A stretch of 64,000 nucleotides of DNA. Source: Prinia subflava (taxonomy: Eukaryota > Chordata > Aves > Passeriformes > Cisticolidae). The stretch spans positions 76,720,472-76,784,471 of the forward strand of contig NC_086249.1 of the NCBI RefSeq assembly GCF_021018805.1, read 5' to 3'. The notes under the pieces were generated by a model that was given only the letters and a program-made list of their open reading frames with translations, made no database searches and was not told the DNA's origin. Shown one piece after another: positions 24,708 to 39,045 of the stretch. Both the position numbers and the translations under genes were made by a program. Within the stretch, counting starts at the first letter, position 1. Each line of letters opens with the position of its first letter.

Positions 24708-27019
24708 CTGCAGAGGAAGAACAATGCTGGATCAATTAAATGTTCAGCACCATCATCAGTGGCATTTCAGTGCTGGCACAGCACTACAGGTCATTTACAC
24801 ATCACAAAGATTAAATTTTTTCAAACAACTTCACTGAAGTATTTGAGTTTCACAGCCAATCTTGAAATGCTAAATCACAGGAAAACCTGATTCCTCAGTT
24901 TTGTAGTAATGCATACTGTGGTTCCTGCTACATATCAAAAACCACACATGCATGTTTTGCTTTATTCACCCTGAACATAAAAAACTCCTTACAATGTTCA
25001 CTGTCGATTACCATTTATCAAATTCTTTCTGTTCATCATACACCTCCTGTTAAAAAAACGAATAATAAAAGGTTCTTAAATACAACTACTAACATCTATG
25101 CAAAATACTGCCCAGGTCATGAACCATCTTCTATTTCCTATTTGAAGACATAGACATGGTGTGATGCAGGCAACCACCTCCTGGTATTAGAGACTGGATT
25201 AGTTTCACCAATGGATTTACAACTGATTATAAAACATCCAAGCATTTGTTGCTGTAATGCAATATATCACATCAAAGCAAAAAACCAAAGGTGATCTTAT
25301 GGTCAAAGAAAAGCCAGCTGTTTAAGTGACCTAGTATGATCTATAGTTAGGTTTGTGATTTGATTCTTTTGGACTTTTCAATTGCATTGTGTACTAAAAA
25401 AAAAATTAAAAAATAAATAAACCCCATCAGCCAAATTGCAGTTTTTCTCTATTCAAGACATTTATCCCTGGACCATGAGCTGCGCACAGCCGTGTCCCCA
25501 GATGAGCTATCAGTTGGCTAGAACAGAACTCATGGATACAAAAAGCAATGCTTGGACTGTGGCCAACTGTTCACTGCACCCAAGTGATTCATGTTTACTA
25601 TAGCTGTTGTAATACTGCTTTTAGAATATTGATTAATGATGTAGTAAGATCATGAGGTCGATGCCTGCTATTACATCTCTCACTTTCCAACCAAAATAGT
25701 TCTTTAAATAAAAAGACAAAACAGTCTTTTAGGTCTATCAGCTCCTAGAGGATGAGGACAAGACTTTGAAACTAAAAAAAAAAAAGTCTTAAGTCTTCTA
25801 TTTCAATAACTATTTAATTTATATTTCTTTATCCTCCCTAAAAGCCATGCAAAAGTACAAAAAATATACAAAAGGAAGTAAACTGGGTTTTTTTTTTTTC
25901 CCCATCCTTGACTGCTTTTGAGTCTCTGGACTATCCACAGCATAGTCCAGTAGCAAGAGCACAGAAACTTCACTCAGTCTCCAGCCTGCCAGAGAGCACA
26001 TACAGTTGTGGATGGAGATAACACATTCTGGTTATTTTCCTATCCAGGCCTTCTAGTGCATTGTTTTGGAGACTGCCTCATTTATTGTATTAACATTCCA
26101 TTTCTTATGAACCTAGCTGAAAGTGAGTTCTAGCTTTTGTCTCTTAATTCCCTTTTGTCCTAGGGAAAAAAGCAGGCATACTCTGATATCCAGTTAAACC
26201 ACCATGGACTGCAGGCAGGTTTGGTTGCAAAATAAGACACAGCTGCAGCAGAATTTTTTAAGTACTATCATTTTCATGGACTATTGCAAATATGCCAAAT
26301 TCGGCAACCACAGAATTACAGTCAAAGCGAGCAGCAGGTATTTTAAAAAGGTAAACCTCTGGTTTATGTTTCAGGACCTCCACAAACACAGAAAGATCAT
26401 GATGCACTTGGTTCTATGCTAACAGTGCTTGTAACTGGATGTACAACTCACATACATATTGTATGTGCAACTATGAAGATAAATCACATGTCAAAGAGAT
26501 GAGCTCTACACCAACATCCAAAACAAAGCAACCCCTCCTCAGATTGCTGTTTTCCCTCTAGGTACCTGCATTTCTTACCCAGAGACCTATTTCCAAGACA
26601 TCAGGTCTGAAATTAATTTTTAGTGGTTTGGATTGCATCTAATAGATACCACAGAATTCTTAAGAAGCACTGAGGAAAAGGAGAGGAGATCAGCTGGATG
26701 ACCACAGGAGATACAAAAATGACTTTTTTCCTGCAGATGAGAGTATATACTGAAAATGGCTTGATGACTTCTTTGATATGGAAAATTTGTATTTTTCCAT
26801 CAGCTGAAGTAAAATGTAATTTACATCTATCACTTCTGGCTAAGAAATTCTTTGGAAAACAGAAAAGTGTAAGCTCACGAATAAAAGAAAAACCATTAAT
26901 GAAAATGGAAACTAGCTTTTTTTAGATACGACAGATATCACTGTATGAGCTCATAAGAGACATTAGAATTTTAACTAATGATTACTCTTTCTCCCTCATA
27001 ATAAAAGATGATAAAGTCT

Positions 27020-27317
27020 TAAAGGGTGGCTACAAAAATGCCAGAGGCTCTCTCTTCATACGGAGCCACATGGAGAGTGCAACACGCAACAGATAGAAGC
27101 TGCACCAGGAAGTTTCATCTTGATGTAAAAGAATATTTTTTTAGAGTGAGATCAATGACTGGAACGCAGGGACCCGGCAGAGTCCTCATCTCTGGAGATT
27201 CTCATGTTGCAATTGCACGGGGTGCCAGATAACTTCAACCAGGCTTCCCTACCTGTGAAAGGTTAGACTAGATACTCTCTTGAGGTCACTTCCAATCTGG
27301 GCTGTTCTATGATTCTA
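27020..27317 (+). mobile_element. CR1 LINE 3'-end fragment, divergent
   Basis: GGCTACAAAAATGCCAGAGG at its left end, then GGTTAGACTAGATACTCTC, GAGGTCACTTCCAATC and TTCTATGATTCTA at the tail. About 300 bp, antisense to REV1. Confidence 0.85.
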
Positions 27318-30300
27318 AGACTATCAAATACAAAACCTCATACAAACAAACTCTTGCTCTGAAAAAAATGAAGACCGTACAAAATGCATACTCTAAATCA
27401 CCACAGCTCTAGTCACTGGGAAGACAGGATTTGATAGGCCTTTACTCTGACCCCTATACAACCACCTCCTGCTTAAACTAGAATATCTAATGCCTGATAA
27501 ACTGAAGAACTGCCTTCCTAAGAGTGATCTTTTCTGAAACCTTGAAACACATTTCATTTTTATTCAGAACACTGAAAGGTGAGGAAGAAAGATCTCTACT
27601 CCGAAAGTGAAGCCAATTAAAATAAGAATCATGGTTATGTACCTAGTTTGATTAAATCAAAAACCAAACAAAACTGCTTAGGTCAAGGTGCTAAAAACAT
27701 GACGTAACTGCTCAGAAGCTGTCTTCCTAGATCCTGCAAAACTAGAGAAACTAGGCTGTAATACCCATTTAAAACATCTGATAGTGATTTACCATTTCAT
27801 TAGCAGATGCAATTTTTGACTCAGTCCACTTAAGCCAGTTCACTTAAATTCTAAACACACAGGTTAGGAACGTGGTAGTTCAGTGATTACTAGATGCCTC
27901 TGGCTAAAGTCTTCAGGGTCACAGATTATTTTCTTAATGCTGATATGAAAACCTGGGAGAGTAGTTTCTCCCTTTAGAGCTCATCCCAGGAAATGAATGA
28001 TGAACCAAAGTTACTGGACTACAGAGAAACCTCTCTGCTAAAGACTAGTCCTTACAGTATGGATTTTTCCTTGAAAATGAAGGTAACCTCTTACAGCTGC
28101 CTTGCTGACACCTAAGGAACAAATGAGCATGAGAAATATCTTGCAAAAGATATATTAAACCAGAGGAAAAGTTAAGCAGGATTTTAAACATGCTCACTGG
28201 TTCATGAAATAAGAAATGTAAGGATGGTATGATGCTCCCCCTAAAGGAATCATGATGAAAGGATGAGTAAGAAAAACGCTTAGTAAAGAACCCGTGAAGG
28301 TGGGAAGTAGATGAGAAGGGGTAGAAATCAAGATGGGAGACCCTCAAACAGCTATCACAAACAAGCCAATTTCAGGCAAGAGTTCATCTTTCTTGTAGCT
28401 CTTTCTTAAAGTAACTAGTTCCAGAACAGTTTTCTTTGTTTGCACAAATTCATAGAGACTTGGCAAATCACGTTACTAGTTTTTTGGTTATTTCTAGTGC
28501 CTGAAGGACAAGCTACCAAGTGACCCTCTGCCCAGAGAAAAGCTTTTTAAATGAAATTCAAGTGCTCGTGTTCTGAACCTGTGAACACAATGAAATCTTC
28601 TGCAATTATAAAAAAGAACCCAACAAACTCTGAAACTCCACAAAAGCCTGTAAAGATGTGAACAGGAACTCCTAGGAATGCATTCCTGTTTTTCAGTGCA
28701 AGAGAAATAACCTCTCAAGCAAAAAGTAAAGTTAAAAACTCCAGCTGTCAAAATTAGCATAATTTGGCCCTCTGTCTCCTTCTAGAACACATACAAAAGG
28801 CAAAATCTTATCATTCTCCAAAACAGGGTTAGCTAAAATTCGAACTTCTATTGGATGATATTTAAGGTAAAAGAGAAACAAAGAGATGCTTTGTACATCA
28901 CTTGTGACTCAGAAATAGTCAACATAGCCAAAGATATGTAACATCCCTTTGCACCCTGCTTCACAGGATAGCATTATACTTCCAAATCCACAACCGCTTA
29001 ATCCTGACACTAAAGACTGATAATCAAAGCCCACAGATCAGGTAATGGAATGAAATGTTAAGTGTAATTCTATACATTCTATAAGCATGTCTGTGTGCAT
29101 ACAAGGCTTAAAGAGCAAGGAATGTAGATCTGAATGTTGATGCTAATATTTGTTGTAGTCTCATCTGTAGCCCACACTAAAGAAGGTTATTTCTTTAAAA
29201 TATTTTAAATTGGGAATGGTGTGATTGCTAAACAGTGGCTTTCCATTATCCTGGGCAGTTGGGATAACACGGCTAAGGGACCAAGGCAGACCAAACCCAC
29301 CGATATTATGGGTAAAAATGGTTATGAGCACAGAATACAGATCTCAATGACTCTGTAAGATGTGAATATGGATCATCACGAGTTTTTTCATTTCAGTGCA
29401 CTACTAGGAATCCAGTGCACTACTATGCCCTGCTTCTGTCATATGTTTCAGCGGTCTCTTTGCCAAGCATATACACAATGCAGATGTATTTTTGCTACCT
29501 CTTCAAGTAGCCAACTTGAATCTGGCAGAAAATAAACTTTATGACTCTGCCCTACAAGAAAGCACATGAACTACTTCCAAAGACAAAATGAGGCTGCACT
29601 GTGACTCAACAAATAAGCCTGCCAAAGTTGTGTCTACATACATCACACAAGTAATGTTCCATCCAGATAATCCAATTTTAGGTAACTGAAAGCTGTATGG
29701 AAGTATAACACACTGCAACAGCTAGTCTGCATTTCTGACCAGAGTAGACATGCTGTCATTGTCCTCTAATGCAAAAGAACTCAATTTATTTAACATATTC
29801 ACATGCCACAAGCCTATATAGAAGGTGTAACTCTAGCAGAAATATGGGTGTCTCGGGTCACTGCTAATGAGTATCAGAATCTTTTCCTTGAACTATAGAT
29901 TGAATCTGTCCCAGCTCAGCAGGGCTTAGAAGCTTTTTCCATCAAGTGGGTATTTTGTGGCTTGTTTGAGTTTCATGCCTTTACATTCCAGCTCCCACAT
30001 CAAACTCACCACTCTGCTTGGCACTAAGCACAAGAGAGTCCTATTCTTGGCTGAGCCTTCTGGAAAAGAACTGCTGCTACAGCATAGAAAACTGTTTTCT
30101 ACCACATATTGAGAAGTCCAGAACCAAGCAAAAAGAACTTACACAAAAAAGTCAAAAGCTTTTTTAAAGATACTGTATGCTTAAATGCCTGTGATTTCAG
30201 ACAATTCAGGGCTAGCACTACTATTCCATATTAAAATTATTAATTAGTAAATTACAAAGCAACTGAATTTTATTCTCAGTGGGAAATAAAGTCTCAGGGT

Positions 30301-32045
30301 GAAGCTTCACAAGATGTTTGAGTCAACCTGTTGGCTGCCTGCTGCCAAAATAAATGATTCTGCTCTTATCCCTTCTTCCCAACCTCTACAGTACTTCCAA
30401 GCTCACATGACCCCAGTGTTCACACTGGTGCTATGTGCAATTCAGCTCACTAAATCAACAGAAAATTAACATAATTTTATGGTTTAGCTTTCCACGAGTT
30501 TAGGAAGATGAAGTGACTTTAAAAAGCAGCAGACAAAGCCAAAGCAAACAGGCAAAAAAAGAGGAATGGATGAGATCTTAAAATTATTTTAGCAATTTCT
30601 AGAAACCAACTTTTGGGTCATGACTATAACCAATGGCAATGTAAATGCAGATCTAGAGCTCCAATGAGCTGGCTACTCTTTGCTAAGTAGTGCTGCTTAT
30701 GTTTTTTCCCTGCAATAAACCAGAGGGATAGGTTACCTTATCTTTTCCTTAGGGCAAGGGCTTTAAAAAGAAGTTACAATCAAACAGCTCCACATCTGAT
30801 GCCACCTATCCCCACAGGATGAGCACTCCTAACTACAAGCACCTGCTGTTACAGGGCCAAGCAGCAAGTTCTGTGTTGCAGTTCAATATTTGATGGTAAT
30901 TTAAGTGAAAAGAAATGAAGTTAGCTAAAGGACACTTGAAACAACAGCTATCCCCCAAAACACCCAACACCACCTCCAGGTCCTGTGAGTAAAGATAAGA
31001 GTGTAAATGAACAAACTTCAAAAAAATCAAATTCATAAAGAATAAACTTCAAACCCTTGGGCAATTTAAATACCAGAAAAAAAACAGTATAAGAAATTTA
31101 GAAATACCATTTGTCTAAAATATGACCATCTATGGAATTTGCTGTAAAGGCAAAATACCATACAACTCACATGAAACATGGAAAAATCACCAAGTCCTTC
31201 AGAATCAACTCCTCATGAGCAGGTAACTATTCTAAAACTATGTTCTGTGCACACTTTCATTTGAGCTTGACAGCAAAGAAATGATACTCTGAGAACTTCC
31301 AATTCAATCAGTCCCCCAGAAAGAGAACTCTTTGCTAAACTAATCCAGTTTCCAAATTACTATTTTTGCAACTCAAAATGGTCCTTATTTCAGATCAGTT
31401 TAGTTTACAATCAAGGACTAAAACTTTACACACATGTAAAAACTAAGAAATACAGATTTCTTTTGCTGGCTAAACATGACACTAACACCAAAAGCAGTTG
31501 TACAGCAAATAACTGTTTACAGCAGAGCTGTACAAGACAAAGGTCTTCATAACTTTTCACTAATAATTTGGGAGTCTGGAACAGACAATTGTTTTAATTG
31601 TCACAACTTGAGGAAGCATGAGCAAGAGGTCCAGAACCAGGATCACTGCACAACCCACACCAGCTTTGAACAATCTGCTTTCAATACATAGTTTTTGCTT
31701 TTACACATGGCACTTGAGATAGTTAATTTGTTGAAAAATAGCAAGACAGCTTTAACTTGAAACCTACTGTAGTAGCAGCTACAGTCCATTTATAGCTTGT
31801 CACAAATAGTGGTTGAACTTGGTTTTTTTCTTCTGCTTACAGAAAACTGGCCTTCAGTTTCAAAATTTCTGCATTTTTTGGTAAAGTCTTGACCTCCCCA
31901 GCCCCTTCAGAGTTCTTCAGTGATGAGTAGCTTTTCTTTACAAATGTTCATTGCTATATGTAACTACATAGCTCAATTAACTTTTTAATTCAAATGTCAC
32001 TTCTTTCACACAAGGGTTCTCAGTGCCACAATACAATGGTAAGTT

Positions 32046-32160
32046 TCAGCAAACTTCATCATTTGGCTTCATAATTTCTTTCCTGTGCTTAAATTCTTCT
32101 GCGACTTCAACCCCAGGAGGACTTGGCATATTCATAATCTTTATGCCAGCTTTTAAGTGC
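32046..32160 (-). CDS. Unidentified terminal-exon candidate inside REV1 intron 1
   Basis: On the minus strand a good acceptor (TTTTTATTCTGGATTCTAG) at 32162-32161 is followed by an open frame of 37 codons and TGA at 32048-32046. The peptide starts HLKAGIKIMNMPSPPGVEV, continues AEEFKHRKEIMKP and ends NDEVC. ATTAAA, a known poly(A) signal variant, follows at 31989-31984, 57 nt after the stop. The same frame can also start at an ATG a few codons upstream, giving a 45-codon stand-alone ORF. I do not recognise the protein. It could be an alternative REV1-strand 3' exon, the last exon of a nested gene, a retropseudogene fragment, or chance. The peptide composition looks protein-like. Confidence 0.3.
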
Positions 32161-33084
32161 CTAGAATCCAGAATAAAAACCATTAGGTAAAATCAGAGTA
32201 AGAAGCATAGTTTGTGAAATTAGGACTCTAAATAGCAACACAGTGAAGGGATTGTAAATCACCAAAAGGAAATGCTCCCTTGGACTTGAGTGCCCCAAAT
32301 AATAAACAAGTTAAGTTTAGGAGCTGCTAGTCTTCCTTCAAACCGTTCTGTTTAGCTATTTGAGAAGGGAGAATTATATCTCTTTTTTCTTTGAAAGTAA
32401 AGACTGGGATATTAGTTTTCTACCTAATGAATCCACAGAACTTGTTTAGAAGATTTTTGTGCACTCAGTATGACAGTCCAGTCCCACAACTCCTGTCCTC
32501 CCCAAGCAGCCTATGCTAAGACATAGGCCAAGAAGCCAGTGGGTAGTGTAAGTAAACCCATGATCCCCACTCCCAAATAATGAGAAGAGTTACTGCTGCT
32601 GAATGATTTAAGACTTTCTAGGACTTTCCAGGCACAACTGAAACATCCTTGTAAAGCTAAAGAAAAACTCAACAAGGCAGAAAAAGTGGGTAAGTGGAGG
32701 TATAATTATTCAAAAATAATTGTAGAATTTTCATGAGGTGATCAAAGCAAAGACTTGGTGGATGCTCTGAATTTATTAGCATCAAATTCAGAGGAACCGT
32801 GCTTATGAAAACCTGACATATACTACTTTTAGCTTCCCCAGACTTCAGCCCAGGAGATGGGTGAAATCCTCAGAAGAGACTACATCTTTTTGATTGAATT
32901 TATGTATTTGACAATACACGTGTATGGATATCTGTATGTACGTGCACACACAACAAACTGATCCTTGTTGCTGACCAACGTGAGTGCTCGCTACCCATAT
33001 TGACCGCTTTGGCAGTAGTGAATGGCACAGCAACAAATCCCTGCTCTGGGCCAGTGCTGTAATCAGTGTAATGAGAGGGGTACA

Positions 33085-33856
33085 CACAGTTTAACAAGGC
33101 CAAGCACAAGGTGCTGCATCTGGGTGAGGGCAACGCCCAAAACCAATACTGGATGTGGGACGAGGAGATCAAGACCAGCCCTGAAGGAGTTGGGGGTGCT
33201 GGTGGATGAGAGGCTGGACATGAGCCAGCACCGTGCACTCACAGCCCAGAAAGCCAAATGTGATCTGGGCTGCATCCAAAGCAGTGTGAGAGCAGGACCA
33301 GGGAGGGGATTCTGCCCCTCTGCTCTGCTCTGCTGAGACCCCACCAGGAGTGCTGCACCCAGCTGTGGGGTCTCCAGCACAGAAAGGGCACAGGCCTGCT
33401 GGAGCAATTTCAGACCAGAGGCACCAAGATAATCAGGGGGATGGAGCACCTCTGCTATGAGGAGAGGCTGAGAGAATGGGGACTATTCAGCTTGGAGAAG
33501 AGAAAGCTTCAGCGTGACCTAATTGTGGCCTTCCAGTATGTCAAGGGAGACAAGAAAAAGGGAGAGAGACTATTTACAAGAGCACACAGAGACAGAACAA
33601 GAGGGAATGGCTTCAGACTGAGAATAGGTTTAGATCAGGTATTAGGATGAAATTCTCTCCTGTAAGGGTGGTCAGGTGCTGGAACAAATTGCTCACAGAA
33701 GCTGTGGATGCTCCATCCTTGGAAGTCTTCAAGATCAAGCTGGATGGAGCTCTAAGCAGCCTAGTGGAAGGTGTCCCTGCCCATGACTGGGGAGCTGGAA
33801 CTAGATGACCTTTAAGGCTCTTTGCAACCCGATTCTATGATGATTCTATGATGATG
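33085..33856 (+). mobile_element. CR1 LINE, 5'-truncated, about 770 bp
   Basis: Starts near TTTAACAAGGCCAAGCACAA, passes GGATGAGAGGCTGGACATGA and GCTGTGGATGCTCCATCC, and ends with two copies of GATTCTATGAT. Relatively well preserved. Antisense to REV1 in intron 1. Confidence 0.95.
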
Positions 33857-36800
33857 TTGGGGTTTTTTTAGGAGATATGCCCAAGGTAGTTGTGCTTTAC
33901 AGTCAACTCAATGGTAACACTGAGAAAGTATTGATCCCACCAGGCTTTTCAGGGAAAACGAGAGAGAAGGCATCCACTGTGCAAATGGTAAATGATGTCA
34001 GATACTAAGGAAGACTCTTCACTCATGTATGGGCAGCAAAACTCTAACTCAACAACTTTACCAGCAGAAGCATTGATAACTACAGATTCAGTACTGAAAT
34101 AGGTAGATTTTCTTTTCACTGCAGCTTTTGAATGACATCACTTAATTTCAACTGACATTGCATAGTCAACTTCCCAAATGCTTTTCTGACATTGCCTTTG
34201 AAACTCTCAAAGCTGCAAAATCTTTTTTGAAGTAAAATCTTCACAACATAAGGCTTCTATGCTTAGCCTTGAAGTTCCAAGTTTCTACTCAAGTTTTCTA
34301 CATCTTTCTTTAGTCCATGGATATTACTTTTTTTTATCAACTCAGCCCAACAAGACTAGGAACAATCAGATGAAACTAGCAAGTGGAGAGATCAAAAGAA
34401 ATGGAAATATTTCTTCATTTATAGCCTAGTTTATTTGAAGATTATCTGACACTGGACACCAAGGATGCTAAAAGTCCTTATCTGTTGAGCAGATAAATGG
34501 AATAAAAACATATTCTGTTTTTAAGGTAACAAACTACAGAAGCTCAAAACACAAAGGGAAAGTATTTCAGTGTGTTTGCTTATTATTAAAAAAACAAACT
34601 TCTGATTTGACCTAACATATTATCAAGTTTCCTCCTACACTCACAGAAAAATAAGAAGAGCACAGTGTTTCTGTATTTTCCAGGAAAAACACAGTTTTAA
34701 GATCTTGTGACTAAACAAAAATGCTCTAATTCTTCAAGATCCTTTAATTTAAACTCCAATCTGAACTGTATTCTTGGCCTGTACTGGTTATAAGTTGGTA
34801 TTTCAAGCACCTGACATAAAACCAGCAATGTTACACTACTGCTTAGTAGAGACACATCAATATAAAATGGCTACAGAGCAAAAATCCACTATCCCTAGCA
34901 AATGCTATACTTGTAAAACTTGGGTTAAAAATCAACATAGAAGTTACAGGAAGGGGCAACACTTAAAACTTCAAATCAGCAAGAAATTACAGTAAAAAGT
35001 CATCACAAGCGTACTTCTCCCCTACTATTGGTTTATTAGGAGGATTCTTGGAACTGCTTACCAAAAAATGCAATTACAGCATGAAAAGCAAGGAATTGTG
35101 ACTGAAAAGGCAGTGTTAGAGCCGAGCGCTCCATGTTTCCTGAAAACAACAAGCAGATTCAGAAATCAGGGACAGTATCCTTTCAATACTGATCATTATT
35201 TTAGTTCTTTACTTCAACTGGGAGTTGCATTCAATCTCACAGAATGGTAAAATACGCTCACACTACTCAGGAAACTGCACTAACCATTTATCTTACGTGC
35301 CACGGGGTCAGGGGCTTTCCTGTTTGTAAGAATTACTAGCAGTTCCATTACTTCCTTTAAAAGGCAACAGCTCCTAAGTTTTCAAAATTACCTAAGCGGA
35401 GTACAGCCATTTGTTCAAGATACTTGCTAACTCATCCTGCCCTGAACAAACACCTGATCTGAGTCAGTTCAAAGAGGTGAACACGGACATGGAGGACAGA
35501 ACTTTATTTTATTCTGGATATTCACTGACAACTAGGATCTGACAAAACATACTGTCAAGAGTCCCCAGGATTCTGCCAAAAATACACCACATACCTCACC
35601 CTGCCAGAAGACTGCCAGTCTCTATGTTAACTGGAAAAACCTTAGAGTAGTTCTTGACCCTACTCTGTGCAGCTTCCACACTGCTTCCTTGCTTTGGCAT
35701 TCAAAGCAATCCACCTGCATTTGCAACCATGACTCTGCAAGGTACCTGACAGTGTCTTCTCTTAAGAGAAGCCACCTCTCTTTTCCAGGGTTATTTACTT
35801 TTATCATAAATCGAGACACTGAAGCGATGTGCATTAATTGAGGCAAACCAAATAAGGAGGTTACACCCAAGAACCCCGTTACACTGGCACTTGGGTATTT
35901 ATAAATAGCTGGGAATGGAAAGCAAAACCAACAGAAGAGTTAACCACAGCATGGCTAAGCTTTACTTCTGCAAGTAACTGAATTTCAAGTCATCAGCTTC
36001 AGCACAACCAAATAGGTAGACTACCAAATGGGAAACCTGAAACTTTGAGATAGGAAAGGAGTTGCTTTACCAAAAGCTAACACTGAAATTCAGGGACCAC
36101 AGCCTGCCTAGGCATTTAAAGCAAAGAATATGGAATATACAATCCTTGCAATGGGTATACCAAACTAAATGTGTCTCCTAGGGGAATTTCACGGTCATGG
36201 ATTCCTTAGGTACAATAGCAGCAGTCCTCAAGTCAATTTTAAAATAAAAGCAACAGGAATGGAAGTTATCATTACAGCCCAGAATTCTGGGCTGTTCTGC
36301 ACACTCACCTCTCTTCTGCTGAACACTGAGAAAGAAGCCTTTCTTAATTCTGACTTCTATCTTATGAGCACCAGATATTCCATGTGAAATAGAGAGTAAG
36401 GGGATCACAGACATGGCAGGCCCTCTTCCCTATAAACATTTGTGTGTCCAATTAAAACGCTGTACGGTTTCCACAACAGAGCAAAAAGCCACTCTCAGGG
36501 CAGAGCACTACAAATACCAATCTGTTAGGCAAAGGCACGTCCACAAGTACACTGAATGACACATGGCTAAGAATTCCTCATGAGTTTTTACATCCACTTA
36601 AGATTTGCTCTCTTACTTCCCACTTTTTTGTAACTCCATGGCCACTCTCATTTCTATTTGTTTCCAATTTTTTCCTCATTTTGCTGTGCTTAGGTAAACA
36701 CACGGCACTATCACCAAATTAATCTACATTGTATTCTTGAAGAAGGGTTTCAACATTTGGATATTTAGCTCCCTTGTCATACATACACCAGGCAAACCTC

Positions 36801-38940
36801 CTAAGAGCAGACAGAGATCTCAGTGATAATAATATACCCCTTTAATTAAAAGAGAAAAATGTTGAATTACAAAAACCCTATTCTCTATGAAATAAACAAT
36901 AGCTAACAAATTAAATGGGGAAAGGACATGGCAGGGTCAGGCAAGTTATTTTTTTTCCTGCTTGTCCTGGGTTATTAAAAAAAAAAAGTCTGTGTAATCA
37001 TATTAATTTTTTTCTACCTACTCAAACCCAGATTTTTTTTAATTAAATCTCTCCAGTAAACAAAAGGGATAGTAGAAAGATTGGAAATTTGCCATCAAAA
37101 TTCTTTCAAGAAGTCATGTGGGTCAAAGGATCAGAAACAACCAACAAAAATTGGCACTCTGTAGTAACACACTATTACTGCACCAGAACAGGCTGTACCA
37201 GAGTCTATGTACTAGATGGACTGGTCCTAGGTTTGAAGGGCCCATTACTGAATAATGTACTGAAAAAATACAGACTGTACACAGAAAAAAAATGTACAAC
37301 CACTTTACAACTGAGGCTTGAAATATACTAATGATTTTTTCTGTGAGTGCTTTTAAAACAAATCTTTCTTCAATGAGTTTAACATCAGTGAGTCACAAGG
37401 TAGGTGTCTGCACAGTGCCTCTACTAACACTGTCCTACCAGTGACCTCCAGGGTGACAGCTTGGGATTATTTACTAACAGGGATTTGGAACATTATCCAG
37501 CAATGAACTGAATGAAAGACTAATATGGTGAGAATGGGTAATAAGTACATGCTTGAGGCAAGATGGCAAGGAATTTGTCAGAGATTTGGATTTCTGTCTG
37601 ATCTTGGATTTCATTTGTGTTAAATGTCATAAACCTTAGCAAAACAGGACTATTCCAGAAACAAATTTTAGCTGTAACTTCTTGCAACTAATGGTTATTA
37701 GGTAACTGTTCAAACCAGTTCTATTTGAGCAACAATTGCATCTAAATGAATAATGAACTCAGATAAAATGACCCCTGGTTTTGCTTCTTTGGATTATGGT
37801 GTTAAATTTGAGATAGGACCTGGATTTTAGATCAAGATGCATAACAAACAGCAACTCATCTTTTCATTAAGACAATTATTAACACAAGCAGAGTATTCAC
37901 AGCCCTGTCATTCTGAGGTCTGTGATGTTAAATTTAAAGCATCAGACATAATGGAATATTACAGCACACAACACACAGACTTTCTATCAAAAAACCCAGA
38001 CGTGCTGGTGATATTATGTTCCTCTTCCTTCTTAAGGTTAACATGCCATTACAGTGCATTTCCCATCAGAGGCTTTTAGCTCAGTATCACAGGTCAAGTC
38101 AGTGGTAACTGTACAGCAAAAAGCATCAAAATCAGACGGGGAAGGGGTCAAGATGTGAACGCATCTGTCCCTCAGTGTTGGTAAGCACGGGCTTACTCAT
38201 CAAGCACAGGTCCTCCCTCTTCCCTCAGCACACGGGTTATACCCAGCACTATTGCTCAGCAAATACAACTTGTGACAAACACTACGGGAAACCGCAGACA
38301 AGACACACGCTGCTACAGCGCGAAGAGCGTTCCAGAGGGCACGGCCGCGCCTGGGCTTCTCCTCTCCTCCCCCTGCAACCTATTTCCCTGCAGTGACCCC
38401 TCAGCGCTGGCGGAAAGCTGTGCCACAGCCTCGCCCGCCCCGGCTCTGCCTGGGGGGACCCGTGTTGTGTCTACGGCGCAGGCCCCATGTGACAGACACA
38501 GATACAGGCGCACAGACAAGACAGACAGACAGACGCACAGGTGCGAGCGGGGCGGGTGACCCGGACACGCGCACACCTGGCGCGCCCCCGCGGCGCCTCG
38601 CGGGCGCGCACAGGGTCTGTCCCCGTGTCCCCCCCGCCCTCCCGCGCGTGGGCAGCCGAGGCCCCCGCGCGCCGGTTACATAACGCCGCGCGCCGTGCCC
38701 CTCTCCCTTCCCTTCCCCCCGTTCCCGCGCCGGGAAGAGAGCAGGGAAGGCCCAGGCCGCGGGCCCAGGGAGGGGCTGTGAGGCAGGGCAGCGGCTGCGG
38801 GCCCGGCGTCTGCCTCCCGCTCCCCCTCGCGTCCTCTCTGGCTTCCTCCTCTTCGTCCCCGAGCCACCCCCCGCGCGTCCCTCCCGCGATGGGGGCCTCC
38901 GCGCCGTGGGGGGGAAGGCGCCCGCTCCGCCACCGCTCAC

Positions 38941-38965
38941 CTTCCGCCGTGTCCCAGACACACAT
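38941..38965 (-). promoter_or_regulatory. Upstream ORF in REV1 leader, stop overlapping the main ATG after splicing
   Basis: An ATG at 38965 reads MCVWDTAE to the exon 1 donor. Joined to exon 2 at 24707 it continues EASV and stops at TGA (24696-24694), which overlaps the REV1 start codon as ATGA. That is 12 codons plus stop (25 nt and 14 nt). It depends on the predicted splice and on transcription starting to the right of 38965. Such an overlap could limit REV1 translation or permit reinitiation (inference). Confidence 0.5.
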
Positions 38966-39004
38966 TCCCGGGGGCGCCGCCGCTGCCTCCTGCCCTGCCG
39001 GGCC

Positions 39005-39008
39005 GTGT

Positions 39009-39045
<37 letters not shown>

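Larger units (their letters stand above)
24708..38940 (-). other. REV1: REV1 intron 1
   Basis: 14.2-kb first intron separating the non-coding leader from the first coding exon. It contains CR1 copies at 27020-27317 and 33085-33856 and an exon-like coding segment at 32046-32160. The stretches 24.8-27.0, 27.3-32.0 and 33.9-38.3 kb contain no repeat or gene I can recognise. First introns of housekeeping genes often carry enhancers, but none can be called from sequence alone. Confidence 0.75.

Noticed and set aside
33022..33449. Open frames of 104-128 codons on both strands
   Set aside because: They lie in the CR1 element at 33085-33856 and are fragments of its 3' region.
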